From the NCBI GenBank assembly GCA_034509495.1, contig CM067513.1:15557501-15621500 (forward strand): DNA of 64,000 nt, in the 5' to 3' direction. The position numbers and the translations under genes were made by a program. Shown here piece after piece: positions 1 to 9,819 of the stretch. The DNA comes from Acestrorhynchus altus (taxonomy: Eukaryota; Chordata; Actinopteri; Characiformes; Acestrorhynchidae). The notes beneath the pieces are model-generated. The model saw nothing but the letters and a program-made list of their open reading frames with translations, was not told the DNA's origin and ran no database searches. Position 1 is the first letter of the stretch, and each line of letters begins with the position of its first letter.

Positions 1-395
1 AAAAACAACACACTTACAAATAGCATACCTAAAAACAACACACTAAAGTATCACACACTTAATAATTACAAAATAAAAATCACATTTCAAAATAACACAC
101 TTTAAAACCACACACTAAAAATAACACACTTAAAAATTACAAAATAAAAATCACACAAAAAAATAACACACTTTAAAATCACACACTGTAAAATCACACA
201 CTAAAAACTACACACTTAAAAATAACACTTTAAAATCACACACTAAAAATCACACTTTAAAATCACACACTAAAAACCACACACTTAAAAATAACACATC
301 TAAAAACAACACACTAAAGAATTACACACATTACAAAATAAAAATCACACACTTAAAAATCACACACCACAAATCAGTAAATAACACAACTTTTA
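1..395. repeat. AT-rich degenerate tandem repeat upstream of ptgr2
   Basis: A low-complexity block built from variants of 'aaaatcacacact' and 'aaaataacacac', with irregular unit lengths of roughly 12-20 bases. It has no coding potential and ends abruptly where the GC-richer ptgr2 promoter begins, near 400. It runs off the left edge of the window, so its full length is unknown. Confidence 0.8.
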
Positions 396-399
396 TTAT

Positions 400-569
400 G
401 GTCTCAGACGCCAATCAAAGCTCGAGTTGCCCGTCACGTGATATGAACACGGCGGTTACCGGTCCTGTAGTTGTGTGTTGGCCGGAGAAGTTGTTTACGG
501 AGCTGTTCGCTGATGACGGTCGTGTTTTAATGACCATGTAGTTTCAGTTCGGACTTCCTGACCGTGAAG
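400..569 (+). promoter_or_regulatory. ptgr2: Putative ptgr2 promoter and 5' UTR
   Basis: A short GC-richer island between two AT-rich tandem repeats, directly upstream of the ptgr2 start codon at 570. A CCAAT box lies at 411-415 and a palindromic E-box CACGTG at 435-440 (context GTCACGTGAT), the type bound by USF/MITF/TFE factors. No TATA box is obvious. The transcription start is not determinable from sequence; the promoter role is inferred from position and motifs. Confidence 0.55.
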
Positions 570-3500
570 ATGTTAACAGTGCAGAGAGTCGTGTTGTCCT
601 CTCGGCCAGGTGAACAGTGAACACTGTGGAGGACGTGTTTATTATTGCTGCTCTGAGAGCTGCTACACTGAGAACGGGTTTTAACGGGTTATATTACGGG
701 TTATTATAACAATAGGGGTTATTGTAATACTACTAGTTATATTACGGGTTATTATAATAATACGGTATATATTACGGGTTATAATAATACGGGTTATTAT
801 AACAATACGATTATATTATGGGTTATAATAATGCAGGTTATATTATGGGGTTTTGTAATAATACAGGTTATAAAAATAAGGGTTATATTATGGGTTATTG
901 TAATGATACGGGTTATATTACAGGTTTTTGTAACAATACAAGTTATATTACGGGTTATTGTATTAATACAGGTTATTGTAATAATACGGGTGATATTCCG
1001 GGTTTTTGTAATAATACAGGTTATTACAATAATACAGGTTATATTATGGGTTATTATAACAATACGGTTATATTATGGGTTATAATAATACGGGTTATAT
1101 TACGGGTTTTTGTAATAACACGGGTTACAGGTTATTACAGTAATACAGGTTATATTATGGGTTATTGTAATAATGCGGGTTATATTATGGGTTATTGTAA
1201 TAATGCGGGTTATATTACAGGTTATTGTAATAATACAGGTTATTACAATAATACAGGTTATATTATGGGTTATTGTAATAATACGGGTTATATTCCGGGT
1301 TTTTGTAATAATACGGGTTATTGTAATAATACAGGTTATATTATGGGTTATTGTAATAATACGGGTTACAGGTTATTACAGTAATACAGGTTATATTATG
1401 GGTTATTGTAATAATGCAGGTTATATTACAGGTTATTGTAATAATACGGGTTATATTACAGGTTATTGTAATAATACAGGTTATTACAATAATACAGGGT
1501 TTTTTTGTATTCTCAAAGGAAAAAGTGGCCAACCACTTCCAGACCATTTCCGACTGGAGCAGACCAGCTTAGACACGGAGCTAAAGCCGGGGCAGGTGCT
1601 GGTCAGGACCTTGTATCTGTCTGTTGACCCCTACATGGTGAGCTGTAGTGTGCTAGAACCTGTCAGCTGGATTACAGTCACAGTCAGTGCACATGGATGG
1701 TTTGATTATTTGAAGTTCATGTCACTGATTGAGGTGATTTTAGTAATTAGTTTATAATAATAAAACACTTCAGACAATCAAGTACTTTAAATTTGTTTTG
1801 ATTATACGTGTTGTGGTTTATAGTCTCCAGTCTTGGACACACGTTTCTTAACTCCATCATTTTATTGTATGTTGAAAGCTTTAAACTTAGGCCTGGGTGA
1901 TATAAAAATATTCATATCGATATTGGGATATAAACAACCTTTCTGTACTGCTCTGATTGCAGGTTTCTGTTCATTAATGTTGTTTTTACTGAAATTCCTG
2001 TTTGAGCTGTCCTGTTGGTACCCAACCTGGCTCCCCACTACTATGCAATCATGCAGAGGAGGATGGGTTCCCCTTTTGAGTCAAGGTTTCTTCCTTCCAG
2101 TGTGAAGAAGCTTTGTAACATCAGTTTCATTGTTAAAAGCGCTGTATAAATGAACTTTTTATTGATTTGGTTGAAACAGACCTTATGAAAGTATTCACCC
2201 CCTTGGCTTTTTAGCTGTTTTACATTACAACCTGTAAACCTATATGGTGTTGTTTAATTGGTGGTGCCTCTTGCTTAATGGTGTTTCAGTTTTCAGTCTC
2301 TGGGATCTTTCAGAAAATGTGTGTGTATACACTGATAGATCATGTGACACTTAGAATGCACTTCTGAAGTGGACTTCTGAAGGTAATTGTTTGCACCAGT
2401 ACTCTTTAGGTGCTTCAAAGCAAAGGGAGGGGGGAATACATTCACGTGCAATTTTTCATTATTTTATTTCCAAATATTTTTAAAATATATTTTCACTTCA
2501 CCAACACGATCTGTCAGTGTATACACACACATTTTTTGAAAGTTCCCAGAGACTGAAACACCATTAAGCAAGAGGCAGATCTCCAAACAAGTCAAGGTCT
2601 GGTTATAAAAAAGTATCCAAAACTCTGATGATCCCCTGAAGCACAAACAAATCCATTATGGAAAGAATATATAAGACGACGAAATTTAGTAAAAGAGAGA
2701 GGATTTAATGGGATGCCCTTTTTTATCACATCATATAATGCATTGTCTATCGCCATTAGGCTAAAATATATCAGGTTATGTATATTTTTTGTCCATATCA
2801 CTCAGCCCTAATGTATATTTTACTGAAATCCTATTGAACTTGTATAATGATTTGAATCACAGTGTAATAAAGGTGTTCTCTGCATGTGTGGCTCTGAAAA
2901 AAATCTCAAACACTCTCTGCAGCGCTGTCGTATGAATGAAGATACAGGTGCAGATTACCTGGGGCCATGGAACTTGGGAGAGTGTGTTGATGGAGGTGGG
3001 ATTGGCATTGTGGAGGCCAGCAAGAATGACAAGTTGGCCATCAGTGACATCGTCACTTCCTTCAACTTGCAGTGGCAAACCCATGATGTGATTAATGGTA
3101 ACCTTTTACAAAAGGTATTCATTATTTCTCAAGGTCTTATATGCATTAATTAGACATGTAAACTGTATGTTCTTATGCCATTGCAGTAAATGCACATTCT
3201 GATACACAGGTTGACCCCAGGATGGTTGATGGTCACCTGTCATATGTTCTGGGTGCAGTAGGCATGCCTGGACTCACTGCACTTCTAGGTGTAAGGAAGA
3301 AAGGTCACATTACTCCTGGAGCCGGTCAGACCATGGTGGTCAGTGGAGCAGCTGGAGCTTGTGGTTCACTTGCTGGACAGGTAACTTGTATGTGCACAGG
3401 AAGACTCAAGGACATGTTACATATTGGATCAATACATAGGTTTCATTATGGCTTCAGTTAAATGGGTCTAAAACGTAAATGTTGATATTTAACACTGGGT

Positions 3501-6321
3501 ATCAAAATCCAGTGCTTTCATAAATGCCCATTCTGATCAGTCGTCAGTGAGATGTACAACCCCTGGTTAAAAAATATGGAATCACCACTCCTGGAGGTTC
3601 TTTCAATTGTTTTTGTTAAACAAAAAAAAATACAAATTTGTCACAGAGGCATGCATTTGCATTTACATTTATGGCATTTAGTTGATGCCCTTATCCAGAG
3701 TGACTTACAAACGTGCTCTGCCACAAAACAACTTCTTCTTCTTTTTTTCATAATTAAAAACAAAATAATAATGGTTGTCAGTCACAATTGTGTTTTTAGA
3801 TCAAAAAATATGGGATCACTAAATTCTGAAGTAACAATTATGGAATGAGAAACACTGCACCATTAGTACTTTCTTCGCACCCCTGGCTTTTATAACAGCT
3901 TGAATTCTCTGAGGCATGGACTTAACTAATGACAAACGGTGTTCTTCATCACTCTGTCTCCTATTGCTGTTGCCAGATAAGCTCTCCAGGTTGTCATTGA
4001 ACATCGTCTTCAATTTCCACCAGGATTTTCAACTGGGTTGATATTTGGACAATTTGCAGGTCATGCGAGTGGCATTATATGTCTTTCTTGAAGGAAAGTT
4101 TTCACATTCTTTGCCCTATGCCAAGGTGCATTATCATCTTGAAAAAGGAAGTCGTCAGCACCAAACATCCTTTCAGCGGATGGAATAAACAAGTGTCCAA
4201 AATCTCTATGTATTTTACATTTATTAAAGATGTAATGTCTTTGCCTGACGTACAATCCCAGATCATCAGTGACTGTCTGAAGAGAGTATGTAAATTTCCA
4301 CAGTCATCTGGATGAATTTCATTGGACTGGCACCAAACAAAAGCTGCAGCATCACCTGAAGATTACTTTCATCCAGTGAGTTTCTCCTTAGCCTATGTAA
4401 GAGGCTTCTGATGTTGGTTCAGGTGAAGCTTGATATTAGGAACACTGCATTTGGAGCCTGTTTCCTGAAGAATGTCAGTGTGTGGTGGCTCTTGCACTGA
4501 CACCAGCCTCAGTCTGCTTCTTGTGAAGCTCTCGCAACTTTTTGAACGGGCTTCTCTTAACAATCCTCTCAAGGCTGTGGTTATCCCTGGTGCTTGTGCA
4601 CCTTTTCCCACCACATTTCAGTTAATTTTCCATTATTGTGCTTTTAAACAGCACTTTTATCAGCAAGTAACAACCTGCACTCTTTGTGGAGGGTGTCAAT
4701 GAGCTTCCGGTCAGCTGACAAAAGTTAAAAAATTGCAAAAATATATTTGAGCTTTTTTGAAATAAAGGTATATAATTCTCCTACTACTGTCTCTACTACT
4801 GTGACCTTCATGACCATGTCACTTGACTGTTTTCAGTTGTTATCGCCCTGTAACCCATTGTGCTGTAAGATTGGCAGGCTTGATGGCTGCAAAAGAGTGG
4901 TTGGGATCTGTGGATCAGATGAGAAGTGCCGGGTCCTGGTGTCGGATCTTGGTTTCACAGCCGCTGTGAATTATAAAAAGGGAGATATCTCAACAGCTTT
5001 GAGAGAGAGTTGTCCAAACGGAGTGGATGTCTATTTTGACAATGTGGGAGGTGCCATCAGTGACACAGTCATCTCACAGGTAGCACTGAAGCTTCTTCTT
5101 ACCATCTTTGGTTTGCTGCATTACAACTTGCTTACAGATAACTGCTGTATAACTAATTAACTAGCTGTTGTTCATTTTCTGGCAACTCACTGTTTTTTTT
5201 TTTTTGTTTTGTTTGTTTCTTATTTATGATGCAGATGAACAGTGGGGGCCATGTGATCCTGTGTGGTCAGATATCTCAGTACAATAAAGACCTACCGTAC
5301 CCACCTCCACTGAGTGAACAGACTCAAGAAGCTCTACACAGCAAAAATATCACTCGGTACCACCTCACCTAATATTTTCACAGGAAAAGAATATCTTTCT
5401 AGCCAGTATTATGTTTCTATGTCACAGGTTTGTTACAGATTATTGGACACTTATGCTCTAATGAACACATTTTATGTGTAGAGAGAAGTCAGTTCCTCTC
5501 CTATTCTTAAATTACTCTCCAGTTGCTACAGACCAAAAAAATCATATCCCGATATTTTATTTGAATGGCGATATACAATATATAATGTGAAAAAATTAGG
5601 ACCCCCCCCCCCCCCCTTCTATAGTTAAACTTAGTGTGTATAAAGAAATGAAGATCAAAAATTTTAACAAATTGTCTTCATGTCAGAGCTCTGTCTTATG
5701 TGGGGTAGAGGAGTAGAGGAGCTGAGAGCAGGGGTCAGAGCAGAAAAGTTTGGTTTTTTTTTTAAACAGAACGTTATTTAAAAACTTTAAAACACAATAT
5801 AAATGATATCACCTCATCAGCCCATCTCGTGTATCTTTGCGTATATCCTGATGTAGATATAAATATCAATGTATTGCCCAGCCCTACTTGCTAGTCTCTC
5901 TGATCTTATCAGAGAGACGTGGAGTCAATGTGATCCTTTTCCTGTGTGTGTTTAGGGAAAGGTTTATGGTGCTCAATTACATGGATAAACATGAAGAAGG
6001 ACTCCTCCAGCTGAGTCAGTGGGTGAAGACTGGTCAAATTAAAGTAAGAAGGAAATGGTGGTGAAAGAAGTTACTGGCGTTAATATAACGTGTGCTGCAG
6101 AAATCTGATTCCAACTGTTTCATTTTTCTTTAGGTCTTGGAAACTGTAGTGAATGGAATAGAAAATATGGGTGGTAAGAATGGAAACACTGTTAAATTGT
6201 ATTAAATTCATTGTATTTGTTACATTTGTATTTTATGTGGTGTTTTTATCTTACAGTGGCCTTTTGCTCCATGATGACTGGAGGCAACGTGGGGAAGCAA
6301 ATTGTCAAAATTGCAGACTGA
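570..6321 (+). CDS. ptgr2: Prostaglandin reductase 2 (15-oxo-prostaglandin 13-reductase)
   Basis: Nine coding exons: 570-609, 1519-1637, 2923-3114, 3210-3380, 4870-5079, 5235-5356, 5956-6043, 6134-6173 and 6257-6321. They join in frame into 348 codons plus stop; human PTGR2 has 351. The family reduces the 13,14 double bond of 15-keto-prostaglandins with NADPH in the cytosol (zinc-independent medium-chain reductase). The start is the ATG at 570, reading MLTVQRVVLSSRP, which aligns with the human N-terminus. Visible landmarks are LSVDPYM at the end of exon 2, RCRMNEDTG opening exon 3, the nucleotide-binding VSGAAGACGS in exon 4, and YFDNVGG in exon 5. The last exon reads FCSMMTGGNVGKQIV. Intron 1 contains a minisatellite and intron 4 a Tc1 remnant. 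The gene converges on tmem62. Exon 2 has no start codon of its own; the open frame running into it from the minisatellite is accidental. Confidence 0.93.
683..1500 (+). repeat. GGGTTA-phased minisatellite in ptgr2 intron 1
   Basis: About 0.8 kb of tandem units in which an 18-base word (GGGTTATTGTAATAATAC) alternates irregularly with a 12-base word (GGGTTATATTAT or GGGTTATATTAC). Almost every unit starts with GGGTTA or AGGTTA. The block lies inside intron 1 (610-1518) and ends about 20 bases before the exon 2 acceptor. It is open in several frames because the units lack stops, so the predicted Tyr/Asn/Gly-rich or Val/Ile-rich peptides are artefacts. Confidence 0.9.
2028..2165 (+). repeat. Fish retroelement 3'-tail fragment in ptgr2 intron 2
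   Basis: It contains the words GAGGATGGGTTCC, CAAGGTTTCTTCCT and AAAAGCGCTGTATAAAT, a tail type I know from many dispersed fish repeats. A second copy is at about 34275-34510 in hadha intron 5. It has no coding content. The exact repeat class is not assigned. Confidence 0.5.
2185..2590. repeat. Inverted-repeat structure in ptgr2 intron 2
   Basis: A segment with a fish DNA-element signature (GAAAGTATTCACCCCC at 2187, GGGGGAATACATTCACGTGC near 2430) contains about 75-80 bases (2266-2345) that recur inverted at 2504-2576. The shared core includes GCCTCTTGCTTAATGGTG and TGTGTGTGTATACACTGA. The arms would pair into a long imperfect hairpin with a loop of about 160 bases. It is probably an element plus an inverted partial duplication. 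Confidence 0.65.
3552..4750 (-). mobile_element. Degenerate Tc1/mariner transposon in ptgr2 intron 4
   Basis: The minus strand encodes broken Tc1-type transposase pieces, including the DDE-domain phrase DDNAPWHRAKNV (within 4061-4255) and PQRIQAVIKARGAKK (within 3819-4013). The plus-strand end at about 3560 reads like a terminal repeat (CCCCTGGTTAAAAAATATGG). A short L2-type tail in minus orientation interrupts it at about 3655-3720. Frames are broken by stops and shifts, so it cannot make transposase. Boundaries are approximate. Confidence 0.75.
3655..3722 (-). repeat. L2-type LINE/SINE 3' tail nested in the Tc1 element
   Basis: The minus strand reads AAGTCACTCTGGATAAGGGC followed by an ATGCCATAAATGTAAATG-like end. 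This is the stem-loop tail shared by L2-clade LINEs and their SINEs in fish. It is inserted into the Tc1 remnant of ptgr2 intron 4 and is therefore younger than that element. Confidence 0.7.
5521..5887. mobile_element. Degraded copy of the GGGCTGGGC-ended miniature element
   Basis: In ptgr2 intron 6. It shares with the better copy at 10702-11080 the internal CTGAGAGCAGG/AGAGGAG words, the 'tagtgtgtataaagaa' stretch and the terminal sequence ATTGCCCAGCCCTA. A poly-C run interrupts it at about 5603-5616. It is non-coding. Confidence 0.55.
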
Positions 6322-6683
6322 GTCCCACATGTCCAGCAAAGGGTACTCTCTATCTTTTGGCCTAATACTGACCTTTAACTGAACTATTTTGACATAAACC
6401 CTGTTCATTTGTAAGTCAAACAGACATGTCATGCTGTCGGACATTTGTGCCTAACAAAACATGTACGTGATTGCAATCCTTTAATTTTGCAGTTATTTCA
6501 TTTTTCAAAATTGTGTTTGTAAAGAATATTAACATGTCAGCTTATCATGTTTGACAGTGAAAATACAGTATATTTTATAAAGGTATTCTATATTAAAATG
6601 AACTTCCATAGTGGTGAAGAATGACTATAGTTTGGTGATTAGATCAGTGTAAACAGTGACTAATAACAATGTTGTCATCTTTA

Positions 6684-6866
6684 AATAAAGTACATGTATT
6701 AACATGAGACTTCCATCCAGCAGTGTATATGAAATGAAGTGAAACAATGGTGCTACTAATCCAAATCTCAGTTAACTGAACAAAAGAAAATATGAAATAT
6801 GAATGTCTCTGTGCCACATTAGTGTCAGTTGTCAAGCACTGACTGAAAAAGACTTTGTGAAATAAA
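6684..6866 (+). other. ptgr2: Candidate ptgr2 polyadenylation signals
   Basis: AATAAA hexamers occur at 6684-6689 and 6861-6866, about 360 and 540 bases after the ptgr2 stop. Either could end the transcript; sequence alone does not decide. Confidence 0.4.
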
Positions 6867-6869
6867 TGT

Positions 6870-8240
6870 TTGTACATTAATTCCATATGCTTACATTAAA
6901 TGCATGGTATCTTAAACATGAGCCAAATGCAAATGTCTTGTATTTTTCAGTTGTAAGTTCTGGACTAAAAACTACAAAGCTGCTCAGACAACAAATATTA
7001 CTAAAACCAAGGGAAAGTTCACAAACACATGAATACATAATATCAATGAGGGTAAATATTATAATAATGAAACAAATTAAATCCCAATTCTTTTCAAGTA
7101 ACATTCAGATCACTTCACCACAAGTCTTGATTAACATGTATTGAGCTAAATATCAGACCACATGTGCCACATGAAAATAACAGAAAAGTAATATCCCGTC
7201 CCAAACCCTTCACATTGTTGATGGACAGTCCAGTGCAGCCCATTGTTCAAGTCTTTACATTCCTGAGAGACAGCAGAGACCTCGAGTGACCCAACACAGA
7301 AAGGCAACAAAAGTCAACTAATACACCAGAATCTGTCACAGCAAATCTGTTGTTGAAGTGTTCAGGTAGAAAACACAAAAGGGAAGGAACAACAGATATT
7401 GGGCAGGGTGTGGTAAAACCGAGAGTCTGTGTATTATTACCAACTCCATATTGTGGTTATATCAGAATAAACAGAAATGCACTGCTAAATGACGTGTGCA
7501 TATTTATGGGCTTTGATTTTGTCTCGTCCACATTCTTGTGCTACTTCAGCAGGTGTCCAAAAAAAAAAAAAAACAACTTCATAACATGCTCATCTGTGGT
7601 GTATATACATGCATATGCACTACATAATATACACATCCTCTCTGTCACACAAAATCCTCAGACCTCCAAAACAATCATTTTTACAGGAGAAAGTGTCAGT
7701 GTAAAAAGATTTTCTTCCAAGTCACGTTTGAGCCTTTTGTTGGTCCGTTTATGATGAAACTTTGACGCAGTATAAAAATTGGACAGCCGCCAGATTTGAA
7801 TTATGTCCAAAAATAAAAAGCAGCAAAAATAGATTTGATGGCAAGGTATGTTACAAGGTTTTTGCGTGACAGTGACAATATACGATTGTTCTCATGTAAC
7901 TTGATCACATAAACAAACCAAAAATCATTCCTACAGTCATATCTAATTAGTGGTTTTCACTGAAGTACAGTGTAATTACAGTTTAACAGAATGAGCAAAG
8001 ACTCTCAGTACTTGACTGTATTTAGCGAGCAGTTTCAACCTTCTCACACAGTACATGTATCCTGAAGAGGAGAGTAAACAGTAAGATTGTTCGGTCTTTT
8101 GATAGTCTGTTTAGTTTTCACCTGAAATGGGAAGAAGGGAACATGGATAATTCTGTCCTCTGTTTCACAAGCGCTCTTTTTTTTCTCCATAAATTTACTG
8201 TGCTATTAGTAGAGCAGGCTAATATGGTTTCATTCCCTCT
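6870..8240. other. Convergent spacer, ptgr2 to tmem62, no gene seen
   Basis: AT-rich sequence with short random open frames, a short poly-A run at 7560 and no recognised exon. Part may belong to a long tmem62 3' UTR (minus-strand AATAAA at 8720-8725). Nothing here resembles a known protein. Confidence 0.6.
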
Positions 8241-8249
8241 CCATTGTGA

Positions 8250-8440
8250 GTGTGAGAGAATGCAAGTAGGGGTGGAGGGGAGCAGAGTAGAGGAGGAGCA
8301 GAGAGCAGGAGAAGGGAGGGGAAGTTTGAAGCAGAGCATTATTTTTAAATCTTTGAAACTTGACATTGTACCTCTTCAGCCAATTTCATGCTTTGTTTAT
8401 ATCCCAATATAGACATAAACATTGATTTTGGCTATTATCC
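8250..8440. mobile_element. Partial copy of the GGGCTGGGC-ended miniature element
   Basis: It shares the GAGGAGCAGAGAGCAGG internal block and the 'cctcttcagccaatttcatgc...tatatcccaatat' stretch with the copies at 5521-5887 and 10702-11080. The ends are lost. Confidence 0.5.
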
Positions 8441-8471
8441 ATTTACCTTCACTTTTTAAAATCGATTGATT

Positions 8472-8705
8472 GGTGGAGGTGTGGCACAACAGTTGACGCT
8501 AATATCTGCCAGTGAGCTACCACACAATGTGGGACACAGGGGTTTGATTCCTGTCTTGGGACCTGTGTTGGTGTTACTGTGTTGCAGTACACCAATAATA
8601 TTCCTTGAGCAAGACTCCTAACAATATATTGGCCCACCTCTATAATAAGAGTAACAATGTATGTTACGCTGGATAAGAGCATCAGCCAAAAGTCACAAAT
8701 GTGAA
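8472..8705 (+). mobile_element. tRNA-derived SINE with L2-type tail
   Basis: The head carries a consensus pol III A box, TGGCACAACAG (8482-8492), and a near-consensus B box, GGTTTGATTCC (8541-8551, one mismatch to GGTTCGANTCC), 48 bases downstream. The 3' end (about 8660-8700) reads GCTGGATAAGAGCATCAGCC then CACAAATGTGAAT, the degenerate L2-type tail. Head, body and tail are all visible, so this is a near-complete SINE. It lies in the ptgr2-tmem62 spacer. Confidence 0.75.
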
Positions 8706-8982
8706 TTATTCATTCATTATTTATTTATAGCTTAGCCAGTCACCACATTCTTATGAGCTGCCTCAGATTAGCAGCTTCAAATTAGCATTAGAGAACACGA
8801 AGCACTGTGGGCTGGACTGGGCTGGCTTCTCTATTAATAGTTGAAAATAGAACTAAAAAGCATGTGGTGGAAAGCTCTAGTGTGAAAGCTTTTCTTTGCT
8901 GGAGAAGATTTTCCTGCTCTTCTGGTGACTGGGATTCACAAGATTCACCCATCACAGTACAGGGTTGACACCTTGTCTACAC

Positions 8983-9176
8983 CAGTGTTTCTCAACCCTG
9001 GTCCTAGAAGCGCCACGCCCTGCATATTATGGAGCTTTCTGTGTTGCCAACAGTTTGTTTCAACTAATCAGCTCATTAACACACCCTTTCAGAGTTGCAG
9101 GAGGTGTGTTAAACCAGTGAATCCACCAAAGTGTGCAGGGCAGGGGTGCATCTAGGACCAGGGTTGAGAAACACCG
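8983..9176. mobile_element. hAT-like miniature element with target duplication
   Basis: A 194-bp element with inverted ends CAGTGTTTCTCAACCCTGG and CCAGGGTTGAGAAACACCG. It is flanked by GTCTACAC (8975-8982) and ATCTACAC (9177-9184), an 8-bp target-site duplication with one mismatch. The CAGTG-TTCTCAACC end resembles hAT-Charlie elements. It is non-autonomous with no coding content. Related copies lie at 28338, 54227 and 54497. Confidence 0.8.
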
Positions 9177-9575
9177 ATCTACACAATGTCCTTCGAGCAG
9201 AGTGAAACTGAAAGCCTGTATGATTCAGGATGTTTTTTGTCCACAGTGTCGCTACATATCTTTTAAGGGAACAACAGAGCCAGCAAGCTGCAGAAGTCTT
9301 TCCATTTGGAAATACTTGCTTTCCAAACAAAGGATCAGAACCACTGAGTAATTTCTTCCCTTTCTCAGAGAAAACGTACATACAAATCCACGAGTCCACA
9401 TTTTGTCAATTTTGTGGCCCTTAGTGTTGGTCCAAAATATTTGCATGCATTTTATGATCTGCTGATTGTTGGACTATGTGAGAAAGTCTAGCAGCATAAC
9501 AAGTTAACATTGCTTAAGTAACCATTCACATATGTCAGTCTTACAATGCTGGAGGATCACATGGTTCACCTTCGG

Positions 9576-9576
<1 letters not shown>

Positions 9577-9604
<28 letters not shown>
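9577..9604 (+). repeat. Poly-A tract
   Basis: An uninterrupted run of 28 A residues followed by GATGGATAAAGATGG. It lies about 215 bases past the tmem62 stop on the opposite strand, so it would be poly-U in a tmem62 3' UTR. Confidence 0.85.
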
Positions 9605-9606
<2 letters not shown>

Positions 9607-9819
9607 TGGATAAAGATGGATCTATGCACTTTACCATAGTCAGCAATGCAGTCCACATGACTGAATGTGGAGGCACCTTCAAGTTCAAGACACAAACGAC
9701 TCAGTATAGTGATTGTACAGGATGAAGGGGAAACTTGGCACAACACGAGGTATAGGTAAAATGTTTAAAAAAAATGGCAAAGTGGACAAATCAAGGGTCT
9801 TTTTCACAGTGTCTCACTA

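Noticed and set aside
818..1757. Long plus-strand open frames coding Tyr/Asn/Gly-rich or Val/Ile-rich repeats
   Set aside because: They run through the intronic minisatellite. The ptgr2 coding chain skips it cleanly with a donor at 610 and an acceptor at 1518.
7350..7754. 134-codon plus-strand frame between ptgr2 and tmem62
   Set aside because: It contains a poly-A-derived Lys run, has no recognisable domain and begins in AT-rich spacer without splice or promoter support.
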